Of a stretch of DNA of 30,004 nucleotides, positions 7,280 to 15,297 are shown in pieces. The translations under genes were made by a program, and so were the position numbers. This DNA is from Phascolarctobacterium sp. Its GTDB lineage: Bacteria > Bacillota > Negativicutes > Acidaminococcales > Acidaminococcaceae. The stretch is from assembly GCA_020024105.1 (NCBI GenBank), contig JAHHUH010000021.1:1-30004 (forward strand). The letters are read 5' to 3'. Below the pieces are notes generated by a model. That model saw only the letters and a list, made by a program, of their open reading frames with translations. It did not search any database and was not told where the DNA came from. Each line of letters begins with the position of its first letter. Positions within the stretch are counted from its first letter, which is position 1.

Positions 7280-9268
7280 ATGGATTTATTTTATGCAGCA
7301 ATACTCTGCTATTGTCTGGGTGTAGTAACCTTGGCTTTACCACGTAAATTACAAGCTAAGGCTCATTATGTAGCCAATATTTTGTCCGCAGTAGGTAGTG
7401 GACTGGTTCTTTGGGAAGCAGGAAGACTGCTGCTTAATAATGATAGCTGGCTGGGCCTGCGTTGGGGTGCTTATTCCCTGGTCTGTGACGGATGGAGCGC
7501 AATCTTTCTGGTAATGACGGGGCTGGCCGGTGTTATTACCAGTATTTACGCTCTGGATTATGCTAAGGCTTATTTTGGTCATCGCCTGCGTTTCTTAGGA
7601 AGTATGTGGAACATGTTTCTGCTTTCTATGGTTTTAGTGCTTTTAGCCGGCGATGCTTTAAGCTTTCTGCTCTTCTGGGAGATTATGGCGGTAGCTTCCT
7701 TTATGCTGGTGAATCACGAGGCAGAAATTAAAACTACCTGGAATGCTGCCTATCAGTATTTCGTTATGACTTCCATCGGCACGGCCGCTATTATGATTGC
7801 CTTCCTGTTGACTAGTACCGCCAGTGCTTCCTTCAGCTTTACTGATTTGGCTCAGAATACGCTGACTGGTGGCTGGGCTACGGCGGTTTTTGTTACTGCT
7901 TTTATCGGCTTCGCTCTGAAGGCTGGTCTAGTGCCCCTGCACGTTTGGCTGCCCAATGCCCATCCGGCGGCTCCCAGCCATGTTTCCGCTCTCATGAGTG
8001 GCGTAATGCTGAAGATTGCCTTATATGGCTTTGGCCGTTTTATGTTTGACTTTTTACCCGTCTGGAACTACTGGTGGGCAGTGCTGGTTATGGTGCTTGG
8101 TTTGCTTTCTGCATTCCTGGGCGTGCTGTATGCACAGATGGAAACGGATATTAAACGTATTCTGGCTTACTCCTCCGTGGAAAATATGGGTATTATTTTT
8201 GCTGCCTTTGGCTGTGGTATGCTCTTAAAGGTTGTTACTGACAGCAACTGGTGCCAGATTGCTTTTCTGGCGGCTCTGCTCCATGCCTGCAACCACTCCA
8301 TTATGAAGGTGCTGATGTTTATGAGTGCCGGTAGCATTATGCATGGTACCGGTAGTAAAAACCTGGAGCTATTTGGTGGCCTGGCCCGTAAAATGCCGAC
8401 TACTGCTCTGTGTACCTTTATCGGCTCCATGGCCTTGGCGGCTCTGCCGCTGACCAATGGCTTTGTAGGGGAATGGATGGCCCTACAGGGCTTTATCACC
8501 CTGTCCCATCAGGGAGCTGCTGGTCAGGATATTCGCCTTTTGAGTGCTCTGGCCTTTATTTTGCTGGGCTTGACCGGTGCTTTGGCGCTGGGCTGCTTTG
8601 TGCGCTTCTTTGGCATTACCTTTTTGGGCAGGGCTCGCAGTGAGCTGGTGGGACGGGCCCATGAGAGTGGTATTTTTATGCGTACAGCCATGTGCTGCAG
8701 CAGTATTCTGGTATTGGCCTTGGGTATTTATCCTGCTCCGCTCATCAAATTACTATGCAATTCCCTGCACATTAGCGAGTATCTGATCCTGGGCAATAAT
8801 GAACGTCTGCTCTGGGGGGGGAGTGGTAGCTTTGCATCCTATAATGCGCTGCTGTTATTTGTACTTTTAGCTGTCCTAGGCAGTATTGTTTATTTCCTGG
8901 TTATTGCCAGAGGTAAATTTGTCCGCAGGGAAATTACCTGGAACTGTGGTACTATTCCTACGGCACGCCAGCAGTATTCTGCTACTGGTTTTTCTAAGCC
9001 CGTCCGCCGTGGCTTTGACTATTTGTTGAAGCCCAAGCGTCAGGTAACCTATGTACGTAAGGACCATTCCTATTTTGGTCGTCTCATGTCCTATAAATTA
9101 GAAATTCCGGATATGGTTACTGAGCTGCTTTATATACCGTTGCAGCAGCATTTTGTAAGAATTTCTGCTTTCCTGAGAAGAATGCAGCAGGGTAGTGTAA
9201 GACTTTATGTAAGTTATGTAATGGCGGCCATGGTATTGGCTTTGGTATGGGGGGCGATTTATAAATGA
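7280..9268 (+). CDS. hyfB: Group 4 hydrogenase membrane subunit HyfB (antiporter-like, NuoL family)
   Basis: A 662-residue polytopic membrane protein with about 16 hydrophobic helices, close to the usual HyfB size (~670). It carries the proton-antiporter/complex I domain: a Glu in a transmembrane helix (LLFWEIMAVAS), a Lys in FALKAGL, then PLHVWLPNAHPAAPSHVSALMSG and a later SSVENMGI motif. These are the residues associated with ion translocation in NuoL/M/N and Mrp subunits. In the complex it would form an ion-pumping module driven by proton reduction. I chose the ATG at 7280, with AAAAGGTG at correct distance; the GTG at 7271 and ATG at 7274 fall in or too close to it. It is the first gene of the operon and overlaps hyfC by four bases (ATGA). 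Confidence 0.93.
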   Translation: MDLFYAAILCYCLGVVTLALPRKLQAKAHYVANILSAVGSGLVLWEAGRLLLNNDSWLGLRWGAYSLVCDGWSAIFLVMTGLAGVITSIYALDYAKAYFGHRLRFLGSMWNMFLLSMVLVLLAGDALSFLLFWEIMAVASFMLVNHEAEIKTTWNAAYQYFVMTSIGTAAIMIAFLLTSTASASFSFTDLAQNTLTGGWATAVFVTAFIGFALKAGLVPLHVWLPNAHPAAPSHVSALMSGVMLKIALYGFGRFMFDFLPVWNYWWAVLVMVLGLLSAFLGVLYAQMETDIKRILAYSSVENMGIIFAAFGCGMLLKVVTDSNWCQIAFLAALLHACNHSIMKVLMFMSAGSIMHGTGSKNLELFGGLARKMPTTALCTFIGSMALAALPLTNGFVGEWMALQGFITLSHQGAAGQDIRLLSALAFILLGLTGALALGCFVRFFGITFLGRARSELVGRAHESGIFMRTAMCCSSILVLALGIYPAPLIKLLCNSLHISEYLILGNNERLLWGGSGSFASYNALLLFVLLAVLGSIVYFLVIARGKFVRREITWNCGTIPTARQQYSATGFSKPVRRGFDYLLKPKRQVTYVRKDHSYFGRLMSYKLEIPDMVTELLYIPLQQHFVRISAFLRRMQQGSVRLYVSYVMAAMVLALVWGAIYK

Positions 9269-10149
9269 CGGATATGTTGATGAATTGGGCCTACTGCCTG
9301 GGGCAGGCGCTGGCTTTGCTGCTTTTAGCTCCCCTGGTAGCAGGTATTATAAAAAAGGTAAAGGCTGCTTTGCAGAACCGTGTTGGTGCCAGCGTGCTAC
9401 AGGAATATTATGATATTCGTAAATGGTGGCGTAAGCCGACAATTTTGACTCCCTATACCAGCTGGATTTTTTTGGCTGCTCCCTGTGTGTATTTTGTAAC
9501 CACTCTGGCAGGAGCGTGTATGCTGCCGAATTTCTTTAGCGGTAATATGGGCTTGGGTGATGTTTTCCTTTTTGTCTATATTTTTGCTTTGGGACGTTTC
9601 TTTATGGCCGTAGCCTCCATGGATGCAGCCACTGCCTTTGGCGGTATGGGCGGCAGCCGTGAGGTATATGTGGCAGCCTTTGTAGAGCCGGTAATTATGT
9701 TGGGTATTCTTTCCAATGTTCTGCATACCAATAGCACCTCCCTGGGAGGAATGACCTTGGACCCGGCTGCTGCTAATTTGACAGTTGCCAGCGTATTGAC
9801 GGCTATTGCATTTTTCCTGGTAGTGTTGGCGGAAAACAGCCGTATTCCGGTGGATAACCCGGATACCCATCTGGAGCTGACGATGATTCATGAATGTATG
9901 ACCCTGGAATACTCCGGTCGTCTGCTGAGCCTGATTCATTGGGCCAGCCAGCTAAAGCTTCTGGTTTTCCTGATTATTTTTTCTTTGTTATATTTCCCCT
10001 TGAATTTACCTCTGGTACTAAAGGTTTTACTGAGTGCCTGCCTGGTATCCGTCATGGAGATTTTGAATAATAAGCTGCGCTTATTTAAAGTACGTGTTTA
10101 CCTGGCAGCAGCAGGTATTATGATGCTGTTGGCCATTGTGGCACAGTAA
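9265..10149 (+). CDS. hyfC: Group 4 hydrogenase membrane subunit HyfC (NuoH family)
   Basis: A 294-residue membrane protein with about eight helices, slightly shorter than E. coli HyfC/HycD. It belongs to the complex I subunit 1 (NuoH) family, shown by the motif ENSRIPVDNPDTHLELTMIHE near residues 190-211. The acidic residues there lie on the proposed coupling path between the [NiFe] module and the pumping arm. Its ATG at 9265 overlaps the hyfB stop, so translation is probably coupled. It anchors the peripheral arm (large and small subunits) to the membrane. Confidence 0.93.
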   Translation: MTDMLMNWAYCLGQALALLLLAPLVAGIIKKVKAALQNRVGASVLQEYYDIRKWWRKPTILTPYTSWIFLAAPCVYFVTTLAGACMLPNFFSGNMGLGDVFLFVYIFALGRFFMAVASMDAATAFGGMGGSREVYVAAFVEPVIMLGILSNVLHTNSTSLGGMTLDPAAANLTVASVLTAIAFFLVVLAENSRIPVDNPDTHLELTMIHECMTLEYSGRLLSLIHWASQLKLLVFLIIFSLLYFPLNLPLVLKVLLSACLVSVMEILNNKLRLFKVRVYLAAAGIMMLLAIVAQ

Positions 10150-10160
10150 GGAGGTTGGCT

Positions 10161-10790
10161 GTGGAATATTTAGTTGTTGCGTTGTTGTTCATAGTTCTAC
10201 TACAGACACGCATTATGGATTTACGCCGTGGTATTATCTGCCTCAGCGTCCAATCTGCTTTAATAGCAGCTGCCTGCCTGATTGTTGGTACCGCTCATGG
10301 TGGTGGCTTACATGGTTTTTTACCCGGTGTGTTGACCATTCTGGTCAAGGTTATTTTTATACCCTATGCCATTTTAAGGGTTGTTCGCCAACTGACGGAT
10401 GAAAGAGAAATTATTAGTGATATTAATGTTAACTATTCCACCGCTGTGGCTGCCGGCTCCCTGTGTCTGAGCTATATGGTTTTTGACAGCCTGCTGCCCA
10501 GTGTGGAGGAGCGGGATATTTTAGCCTCCTCCATGTTCATGATTATGACCGGCCTGGCTCTGATTGTTATGCGTAGCCGTGCTATTATGCAGATGATTGG
10601 GTTAATTACTCTGGAAAATGGTATTTATCTGTTTGGCCTGATTATGACTGAGGGCCTGCCCATGATTATTGAGTTGGGCATTTTTCTGGATGTTTTGATT
10701 GCTGTTGTAATTTTGGTTATTTTGACCTCACGTTTACGTCTTTCCTTTAAGACCACCGATACAAACGTGCTGAAGAAGTTGAAGGGGTGA
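10161..10790 (+). CDS. hyfE: Group 4 hydrogenase membrane subunit HyfE (NuoK-like C-terminus)
   Basis: A 209-residue membrane protein with about seven helices, matching HyfE (~216). The C-terminal half resembles NuoK/MrpC, with buried glutamates in GLITLENGIYLFGL and MIIELGIFLD. The GTG at 10161 is the probable start: GGAGG at 10150-10154 is six bases upstream, whereas the in-frame TTG at 10155 adjoins that site. It begins just after hyfC and ends four bases before hyfF. It would bridge HyfC and the antiporter-like subunits. Confidence 0.92.
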   Translation: MEYLVVALLFIVLLQTRIMDLRRGIICLSVQSALIAAACLIVGTAHGGGLHGFLPGVLTILVKVIFIPYAILRVVRQLTDEREIISDINVNYSTAVAAGSLCLSYMVFDSLLPSVEERDILASSMFMIMTGLALIVMRSRAIMQMIGLITLENGIYLFGLIMTEGLPMIIELGIFLDVLIAVVILVILTSRLRLSFKTTDTNVLKKLKG

Positions 10791-10794
10791 GAGC

Positions 10795-12270
10795 ATGCTA
10801 AGCTATATTATTACACTTTTATGTCTGCCTCCCCTGTGCGCGGCCCTGGCCCTCTTTGGCCGCTTTGATAATAATGCCCTGCATTGGCTCCATCGCGTAA
10901 CTGCCTTGGGCGTGGGCATCATGGTAGTGCAGATTCTGACTCATCTGAATCCGGTTATTCCCTTTCAGAGTACCTATTTTTATGTGGATGCCCTCAGTGC
11001 CTGGGTACTGATGATTATTACTATCCTTTATCTGGCGGCCAGCTGGACCGCCCGCTCCTATCTGACCCGTGAGGAGGAGAGGGGCATGTTGAAGGGTGAG
11101 CGTTGGCAGACAGGACGTTATTTTGCCTTGATGCAGATGTTCGTCTGGACCATGTTCATTGTGCTTCTGGTAAATAACCTGGGCTTAATGTGGGTGGCAA
11201 TCGAGGCTACTACCCTGATTTCTGCATTATTGATTTCCTTCAAATTTACCCGTTCCGCTCTGGAAGCAACCTGGAAGTATGTCATGGTCTGCACCGTAGG
11301 TATTTGTCTGGCCCTGCTGGGTACTTTGATTTTATATTATGCGCAGATAAACAGCCTGGGAGCAGATAATGCTCTGAGCTGGACCTTCCTACAGGAAAAT
11401 GCGCATCTGCTTGATCCGGACCTGACCAAGCTGGCCCTGATGTTTATTCTTATCGGCTATGGTACTAAGGTAGGCATGGCGCCCATGCACACCTGGCTGC
11501 CCGATGCTTATGCAGAAGCACCCTCTCTGACCAGTGGTATGCTTTCCGGTGCTCTGTGCAGCTGTGCCCTATATGTCATGCTGCGTAATCTGGTTATCCT
11601 GCTGCCCACCGTGGGTTCTGAGCTTTTAACCGGCATGTTGATTTTCTTTGCCGTGCTGACCGTAGCCATTGCCGTACCCTTCGTTGTAGTACAGCGTGAC
11701 GTAAAGAGACTTTTGGCATATTCCTCCATGGAAAATATCGGCATCATGCTGGCCGGTGTCGCTGTGTTTACCGCCTTCTCCTTAAAGGCAGTACTGCTTC
11801 ACATGTATAGCCATGCTTTGATTAAGTTCGTGCTTTTCTACATTGCCGGTACTATTATTCAGGAATACCAGACCCGTAATATGATGCGTATTCACGGTAT
11901 GATTAAGGACGTGCCCTTGACGGCCGGCTTCTGGCTGGTAGGTCTGTTAGGTATTTTAGGTATGCCGCCCATGGGCTTGTTCTTTAGTAAGTTTTATACC
12001 ATGCTGGCCCTCTTTAGAGGCGAGCATTGGCTGGCAGGCTCTTTGCTGATTATCCTTCTGGCCGGTGTCCTGGTCGGCATTTTATATCATGGCATGCGTA
12101 TGCTATGCGACCATCCTAAGCGTGTACCGGGAGGGGACCTGCTGGATAGGATAGATACACCGATTTTAATTATTTTGTTGCTGTTGAGCTGCGTGGTTGG
12201 CGCAGGCTTTGAAAATATTCCTTGGATTAATAGGTTGCTGGATAATGCAGTAAGAGTTATAGGGGGCTGA
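10795..12270 (+). CDS. hyfF: Group 4 hydrogenase membrane subunit HyfF (antiporter-like, NuoN/NuoM family)
   Basis: A 491-residue polytopic protein with about 14 helices, the second antiporter-like subunit of the complex. Ion-channel residues are in place: Glu in LMWVAIEATTL, Lys in IGYGTKVGMAP, followed by MHTWLPDAYAEAPSLTSGM and SSMENIGIM. It is somewhat shorter than E. coli HyfF (~526). The start ATG at 10795 follows GGGGTGAG with tight spacing after hyfE. With HyfB this gives two antiporter-like modules. HyfD, the third in E. coli Hyf, is absent from the operon. Confidence 0.92.
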   Translation: MLSYIITLLCLPPLCAALALFGRFDNNALHWLHRVTALGVGIMVVQILTHLNPVIPFQSTYFYVDALSAWVLMIITILYLAASWTARSYLTREEERGMLKGERWQTGRYFALMQMFVWTMFIVLLVNNLGLMWVAIEATTLISALLISFKFTRSALEATWKYVMVCTVGICLALLGTLILYYAQINSLGADNALSWTFLQENAHLLDPDLTKLALMFILIGYGTKVGMAPMHTWLPDAYAEAPSLTSGMLSGALCSCALYVMLRNLVILLPTVGSELLTGMLIFFAVLTVAIAVPFVVVQRDVKRLLAYSSMENIGIMLAGVAVFTAFSLKAVLLHMYSHALIKFVLFYIAGTIIQEYQTRNMMRIHGMIKDVPLTAGFWLVGLLGILGMPPMGLFFSKFYTMLALFRGEHWLAGSLLIILLAGVLVGILYHGMRMLCDHPKRVPGGDLLDRIDTPILIILLLLSCVVGAGFENIPWINRLLDNAVRVIGG

Positions 12271-12274
12271 AACG

Positions 12275-13780
12275 ATGATGCAGGTTAAACCGGAAAATTT
12301 ACGTGGTGCTGCTAATATCTGCAGCAATAGTGGTAAATATCCTTTGGCGGCTATGTTCGGTGTGGATGAAACCCTGCGTGGCGGCGGACTGGCTATTTAC
12401 TGCTTGTTTTATAATGCAGAAAAACATACCCTGGAAACCCTGAAGACAGTGTTTGAGGCAGAGGGCGATTTAAGCTATCCCTCCCTGACCACTTTACTGC
12501 CGGCGGCTGCCTGGTACGAAAGAGAATTACATGATATGTTTGGCTTTATGCCGGAGGGCCATCCGGATTTACGTCCCCTGGTGCTGCATGAAAGCTTTCC
12601 TGAGGATTTTCACCCTTTGCGTAAAAATGTGGACGTAAATGCCCAGGTTCATGGCCATAGAGATTACGAAATGCTGGTTTCCTCCGGTGAGGGCCTGTAT
12701 GAGGTACCTGTAGGCCCCATTCATGCCGGTATTATCGAGCCCGGTCATTTCCGCTTCAGCCAGGCTGGTGAAGCCATGCTGCAGCTGGACGCAAAATTAT
12801 TCTTTACCCATCGTGGTATTGAAAAATCAGTGGAGGGCAAAACACCTGAGGAGGCCTTGCTGACAGTGGAGCGTATCTGTGGTGCCTGCAGTGTAGCTAA
12901 TACTCTGAGCTACTGCCAGGCGCTGGAAAAGCTGTCCGAGGCCCAGGTACCCCGGAGAGCCTGGCTCATTCGTACTTTGACTGCGGAGCTGGAGCGCCTT
13001 TATAATCATATTGGCGATACCGGCAATATGTGTGCCGGTGTGGGCTTTTCCCCTGTAATCAGCATGGGCACCCGTTTAAAGGAAGAAATTATGCAGCTGA
13101 ACGAGCTTTTGGCAGGTAATCGTTTCCTGCGGGGGCTTATTATTCCCGGTGGTGTTAATTATGATGTGGATACAAGCATCCTTGAGGAAATCGACGAGGT
13201 TTTAGTGGATGTTGAAAGGGAATACATTAACATTGAGCATATTATGTGGGAGCAGAGCAACTTTATTAACCGTATCCGTACTACCGGCCATCTGCGTAGT
13301 GAAACTGCCTTTGACCTGGCCATGGTAGGTGTGGGCGCTCGTGCCAGCGGCATTGAACGTGACAGCCGTAAGGATATGGGCTATGGTATTTACGATGAGC
13401 TGGACTTTAATGTAGTTACAGAAACAGCAGGTGACGTAGAAGCAAGACTTAGAGTACGTATCAACGAGGCTAAGGAAAGCTTTAAGATAGTTCATCAGCT
13501 GATCCGCATGCTCTACAGGGATGATAGTACGGAGCTGAGGGTGGACTTAGGCAGGCTGAAGACCTTGAGGTCCAGCTGGGGTATTAGTGAATCCGCCCGT
13601 GGTGACAATGTCCATTGGCTGATGCTGGACGAGAATGGACGGATCGACCGTCTTTTTGTACGTTCCGCTTCCTATCCTAACTGGCCGGCATTGCCCATTG
13701 CCGTACAGGGTGATATTATTCCTGACTTTCCCTTGATTAATAAAAGCTTTGAATTATGCTATGCATGTCTTGATCGCTAG
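12275..13780 (+). CDS. hyfG: Group 4 [NiFe]-hydrogenase large subunit (fused NuoC-like and NuoD-like), HyfG/HycE type
   Basis: A 501-residue fusion. Residues ~1-125 are the 30-kDa (NuoC-like) domain with YERELHDMFG at 81-90. Residues ~140-501 are the catalytic 49-kDa domain. Nickel ligands are present as two CxxC pairs: C202/C205 in ERICGAC and C495/C498 in ELCYACLDR; the RGxE glutamate is E183. Three oddities stand out against HycE. The conserved His after the first CxxC is Asn (N209). The usual Asp-Pro before the second pair is Glu-Leu (493-494). The protein stops three residues after C498, exactly where HycE is cut, so there is no C-terminal extension to process. The enzyme would reduce protons to H2, or the reverse, on the cytoplasmic side. 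No hyp maturation genes are in the window. Confidence 0.93.
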   Translation: MMQVKPENLRGAANICSNSGKYPLAAMFGVDETLRGGGLAIYCLFYNAEKHTLETLKTVFEAEGDLSYPSLTTLLPAAAWYERELHDMFGFMPEGHPDLRPLVLHESFPEDFHPLRKNVDVNAQVHGHRDYEMLVSSGEGLYEVPVGPIHAGIIEPGHFRFSQAGEAMLQLDAKLFFTHRGIEKSVEGKTPEEALLTVERICGACSVANTLSYCQALEKLSEAQVPRRAWLIRTLTAELERLYNHIGDTGNMCAGVGFSPVISMGTRLKEEIMQLNELLAGNRFLRGLIIPGGVNYDVDTSILEEIDEVLVDVEREYINIEHIMWEQSNFINRIRTTGHLRSETAFDLAMVGVGARASGIERDSRKDMGYGIYDELDFNVVTETAGDVEARLRVRINEAKESFKIVHQLIRMLYRDDSTELRVDLGRLKTLRSSWGISESARGDNVHWLMLDENGRIDRLFVRSASYPNWPALPIAVQGDIIPDFPLINKSFELCYACLDR

Positions 13781-13791
13781 GAGGTAGGATT

Positions 13792-14529
13792 GTGTTAAAG
13801 ATGATTGAAGCCATTTTGGCTAAAAGAATTGTAACAGAAGATATAAAAACCACCGGCAGCAAAAGATTACGTGGCAGATTACAGGTTGTACATGGTAAGG
13901 ATGAATACTCCTATACGGAATGTGCTGCTGCCTGTCCGGTGCAGGCTATTACACTGGTGGGGGGCAAGCCTGAAATTGATTATAAGAAATGCATTTTCTG
14001 CGGTAAATGCGTGGAGCATTGCATCAACGGCTCCCTGCAGCATACCAATAGAGAGGTTCTGGCAGAGATTATCAGTGATGTGCAGATTAAGGTAGAAGAA
14101 GAGGTAAGAGCTAAATTAGGCCGCTCCCTCCATGTACGTCATCTGGATGCCGGCAGCTGCAATGCCTGTGATTTTGAAATGGGTGCCATGAGCAATCCCG
14201 TCTATGATTTACACCGCTTTGGTATTGTCTTTGTAGCTTCACCCCGCCATGCCGATATGCTGATGGTTACCGGGGTAGTAACCCGCAATCTAGAACAGGC
14301 TTTGCGCCGTACCTATGAGGCCATGCCCGAACCCCGTCTAGTTATGGCCTGTGGTGCCTGTGCCGCCGGTGGTGCTACCTACGGCAGCACCTATGCCATT
14401 GTAGGCAAGGTATCAGACATACTGCCGGTGGATATTGCCGTGCCCGGCTGTCCGCCCCGTCCCAGTGCTATGATTGTAGCCTTATGTGCGGCTGCAGATT
14501 TACTGGAAAAGCGCATGCAAGAAGAATAG
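13792..14529 (+). CDS. Fused ferredoxin (HyfH-like) and hydrogenase small subunit (HyfI/HycG-like)
   Basis: A 245-residue fusion of two proteins that are separate in E. coli. Residues ~1-85 form a NuoI/HyfH-like ferredoxin domain. Its second motif is complete (C67, C70, C73, C77), but its first keeps only C44 and C48; expected cysteines near 38 and 41 are Glu and Tyr. One of the two [4Fe-4S] clusters is therefore probably lost. Residues ~112-245 are the NuoB-like small subunit holding the proximal cluster: C123 and C126 in SCNACDFE, C187/C190 in ACGAC, and C220 in GCPPRP. It would pass electrons from the carrier to the [NiFe] site. Start is the GTG at 13792, six bases after GGAGGT, which itself overlaps the stop of the large-subunit gene. 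Last gene of the operon. Confidence 0.9.
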   Translation: MLKMIEAILAKRIVTEDIKTTGSKRLRGRLQVVHGKDEYSYTECAAACPVQAITLVGGKPEIDYKKCIFCGKCVEHCINGSLQHTNREVLAEIISDVQIKVEEEVRAKLGRSLHVRHLDAGSCNACDFEMGAMSNPVYDLHRFGIVFVASPRHADMLMVTGVVTRNLEQALRRTYEAMPEPRLVMACGACAAGGATYGSTYAIVGKVSDILPVDIAVPGCPPRPSAMIVALCAAADLLEKRMQEE

Positions 14530-14556
14530 AAAAATACTTTAACAAGTTTTCCCATT

Positions 14557-14600
14557 AACACCCTCCGAAATAGCAGGCCTATTAGGAGGGTGTTTTATTT
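14557..14600 (+). terminator. Rho-independent terminator of the hydrogenase operon
   Basis: A 10-bp perfect stem (14557-14566 with 14585-14594) encloses an inner 5-bp stem (14569-14573 with 14579-14583). A T-rich tail follows. Confidence 0.92.
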
Positions 14601-14611
14601 TAAAAAGTAAA

Positions 14612-14672
14612 GTTAGCTATTGCTAACAAATGGGGGATATGGTAAAATAAAAAATGGTTAGCGTAAGCTACC
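14612..14672 (+). promoter_or_regulatory. Promoter of the DUF3793-flavodoxin operon with two dyad operators
   Basis: TTGCTA (14620-14625) and an extended -10 TGGTAAAAT (14640-14648) have a 17-base spacer. A perfect dyad GTTAGC-N4-GCTAAC (14612-14627) covers the -35 box. A second, imperfect copy, GGTTAGC-N4-GCTACC (14656-14672), lies at the transcription start, about 45 bases downstream of the first. This layout suggests repression by one unidentified regulator. Confidence 0.65.
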
Positions 14673-14699
14673 TAAAGTGGCTTGGAGGAGGTTGAGGCT

Positions 14700-15284
14700 G
14701 TGACTTTGTCTGGATTTATGAATTTTGATGAATTGCTCGCCTTTCATTGTTCTCCAGTTTTTGTAGGTATCAAGCCGGCGAATCTTGTTTCCCTGCCCCA
14801 TGGAGATCAGGTAGCAGAGCAGGAGATTACTGCTTTAGTTAGTGCCTATAATGAAAAATTTGCGGCACAGCATATTATTTTCCGTAAGCTCTGTTATTGT
14901 AAGAAAAGATTTCTGATTTTGGTGTATAATAAAGAAAAGCTGGAAGCAATCCTACAAGATGCAGGCTATCAGGCCTGCCTAGTAGCAATGGGCTATCGGA
15001 AGGATGCCCCGTTAGAGGAACAGCTGGAGCTTTTGGAGGAGCATTTGCAAAGAAATGGTGCTTTCCCCCATGAGATAGGTGTTTTCTTGGGCTATCCTTT
15101 AGAGGATATATTAGGTTTTATCATTAACGGTGGCAAAAATTGTAAATATAGTGGCTACTGGAAGGTGTATGGCGATGTGACAGCGGCTCGGAGATTATTT
15201 GATCTTTATGAGCGGTGCAGCGCTGCTTTGTTACAAAAGGTCGCTGCCGGCATTCCCTTACAGAACGCGGTATCCATGATATGA
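14700..15284 (+). CDS. DUF3793 family protein
   Basis: A 194-residue soluble protein of the DUF3793 family, whose function is unknown. Recognisable family features are an N-terminal FxxLLAFHCSPVFxGxKxANL-like stretch, a middle CKKRFLILVYN strand, and EIGVFLGYPLEDILGFI followed by the Cys- and Tyr-containing KNCKYSGYWKVYGD. The GTG at 14700 is chosen because AGGAGG (14686-14691) is eight bases upstream; the in-frame TTG at 14682 overlaps that site. The gene is co-transcribed with the flavodoxin gene 13 bases downstream, a pairing often seen for this family. That suggests a role linked to iron, haem or redox supply, but this is inference. It directly follows the hydrogenase operon but is separated by a strong terminator. 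Confidence 0.85.
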   Translation: MTLSGFMNFDELLAFHCSPVFVGIKPANLVSLPHGDQVAEQEITALVSAYNEKFAAQHIIFRKLCYCKKRFLILVYNKEKLEAILQDAGYQACLVAMGYRKDAPLEEQLELLEEHLQRNGAFPHEIGVFLGYPLEDILGFIINGGKNCKYSGYWKVYGDVTAARRLFDLYERCSAALLQKVAAGIPLQNAVSMI

Positions 15285-15297
15285 GGAGGTTTATATT

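Noticed and set aside
9397..9939. 180-codon open frame antisense to hyfC
   Set aside because: The sense frame is a clear HyfC; the antisense product is Gln/His-rich low-quality sequence from codon bias.
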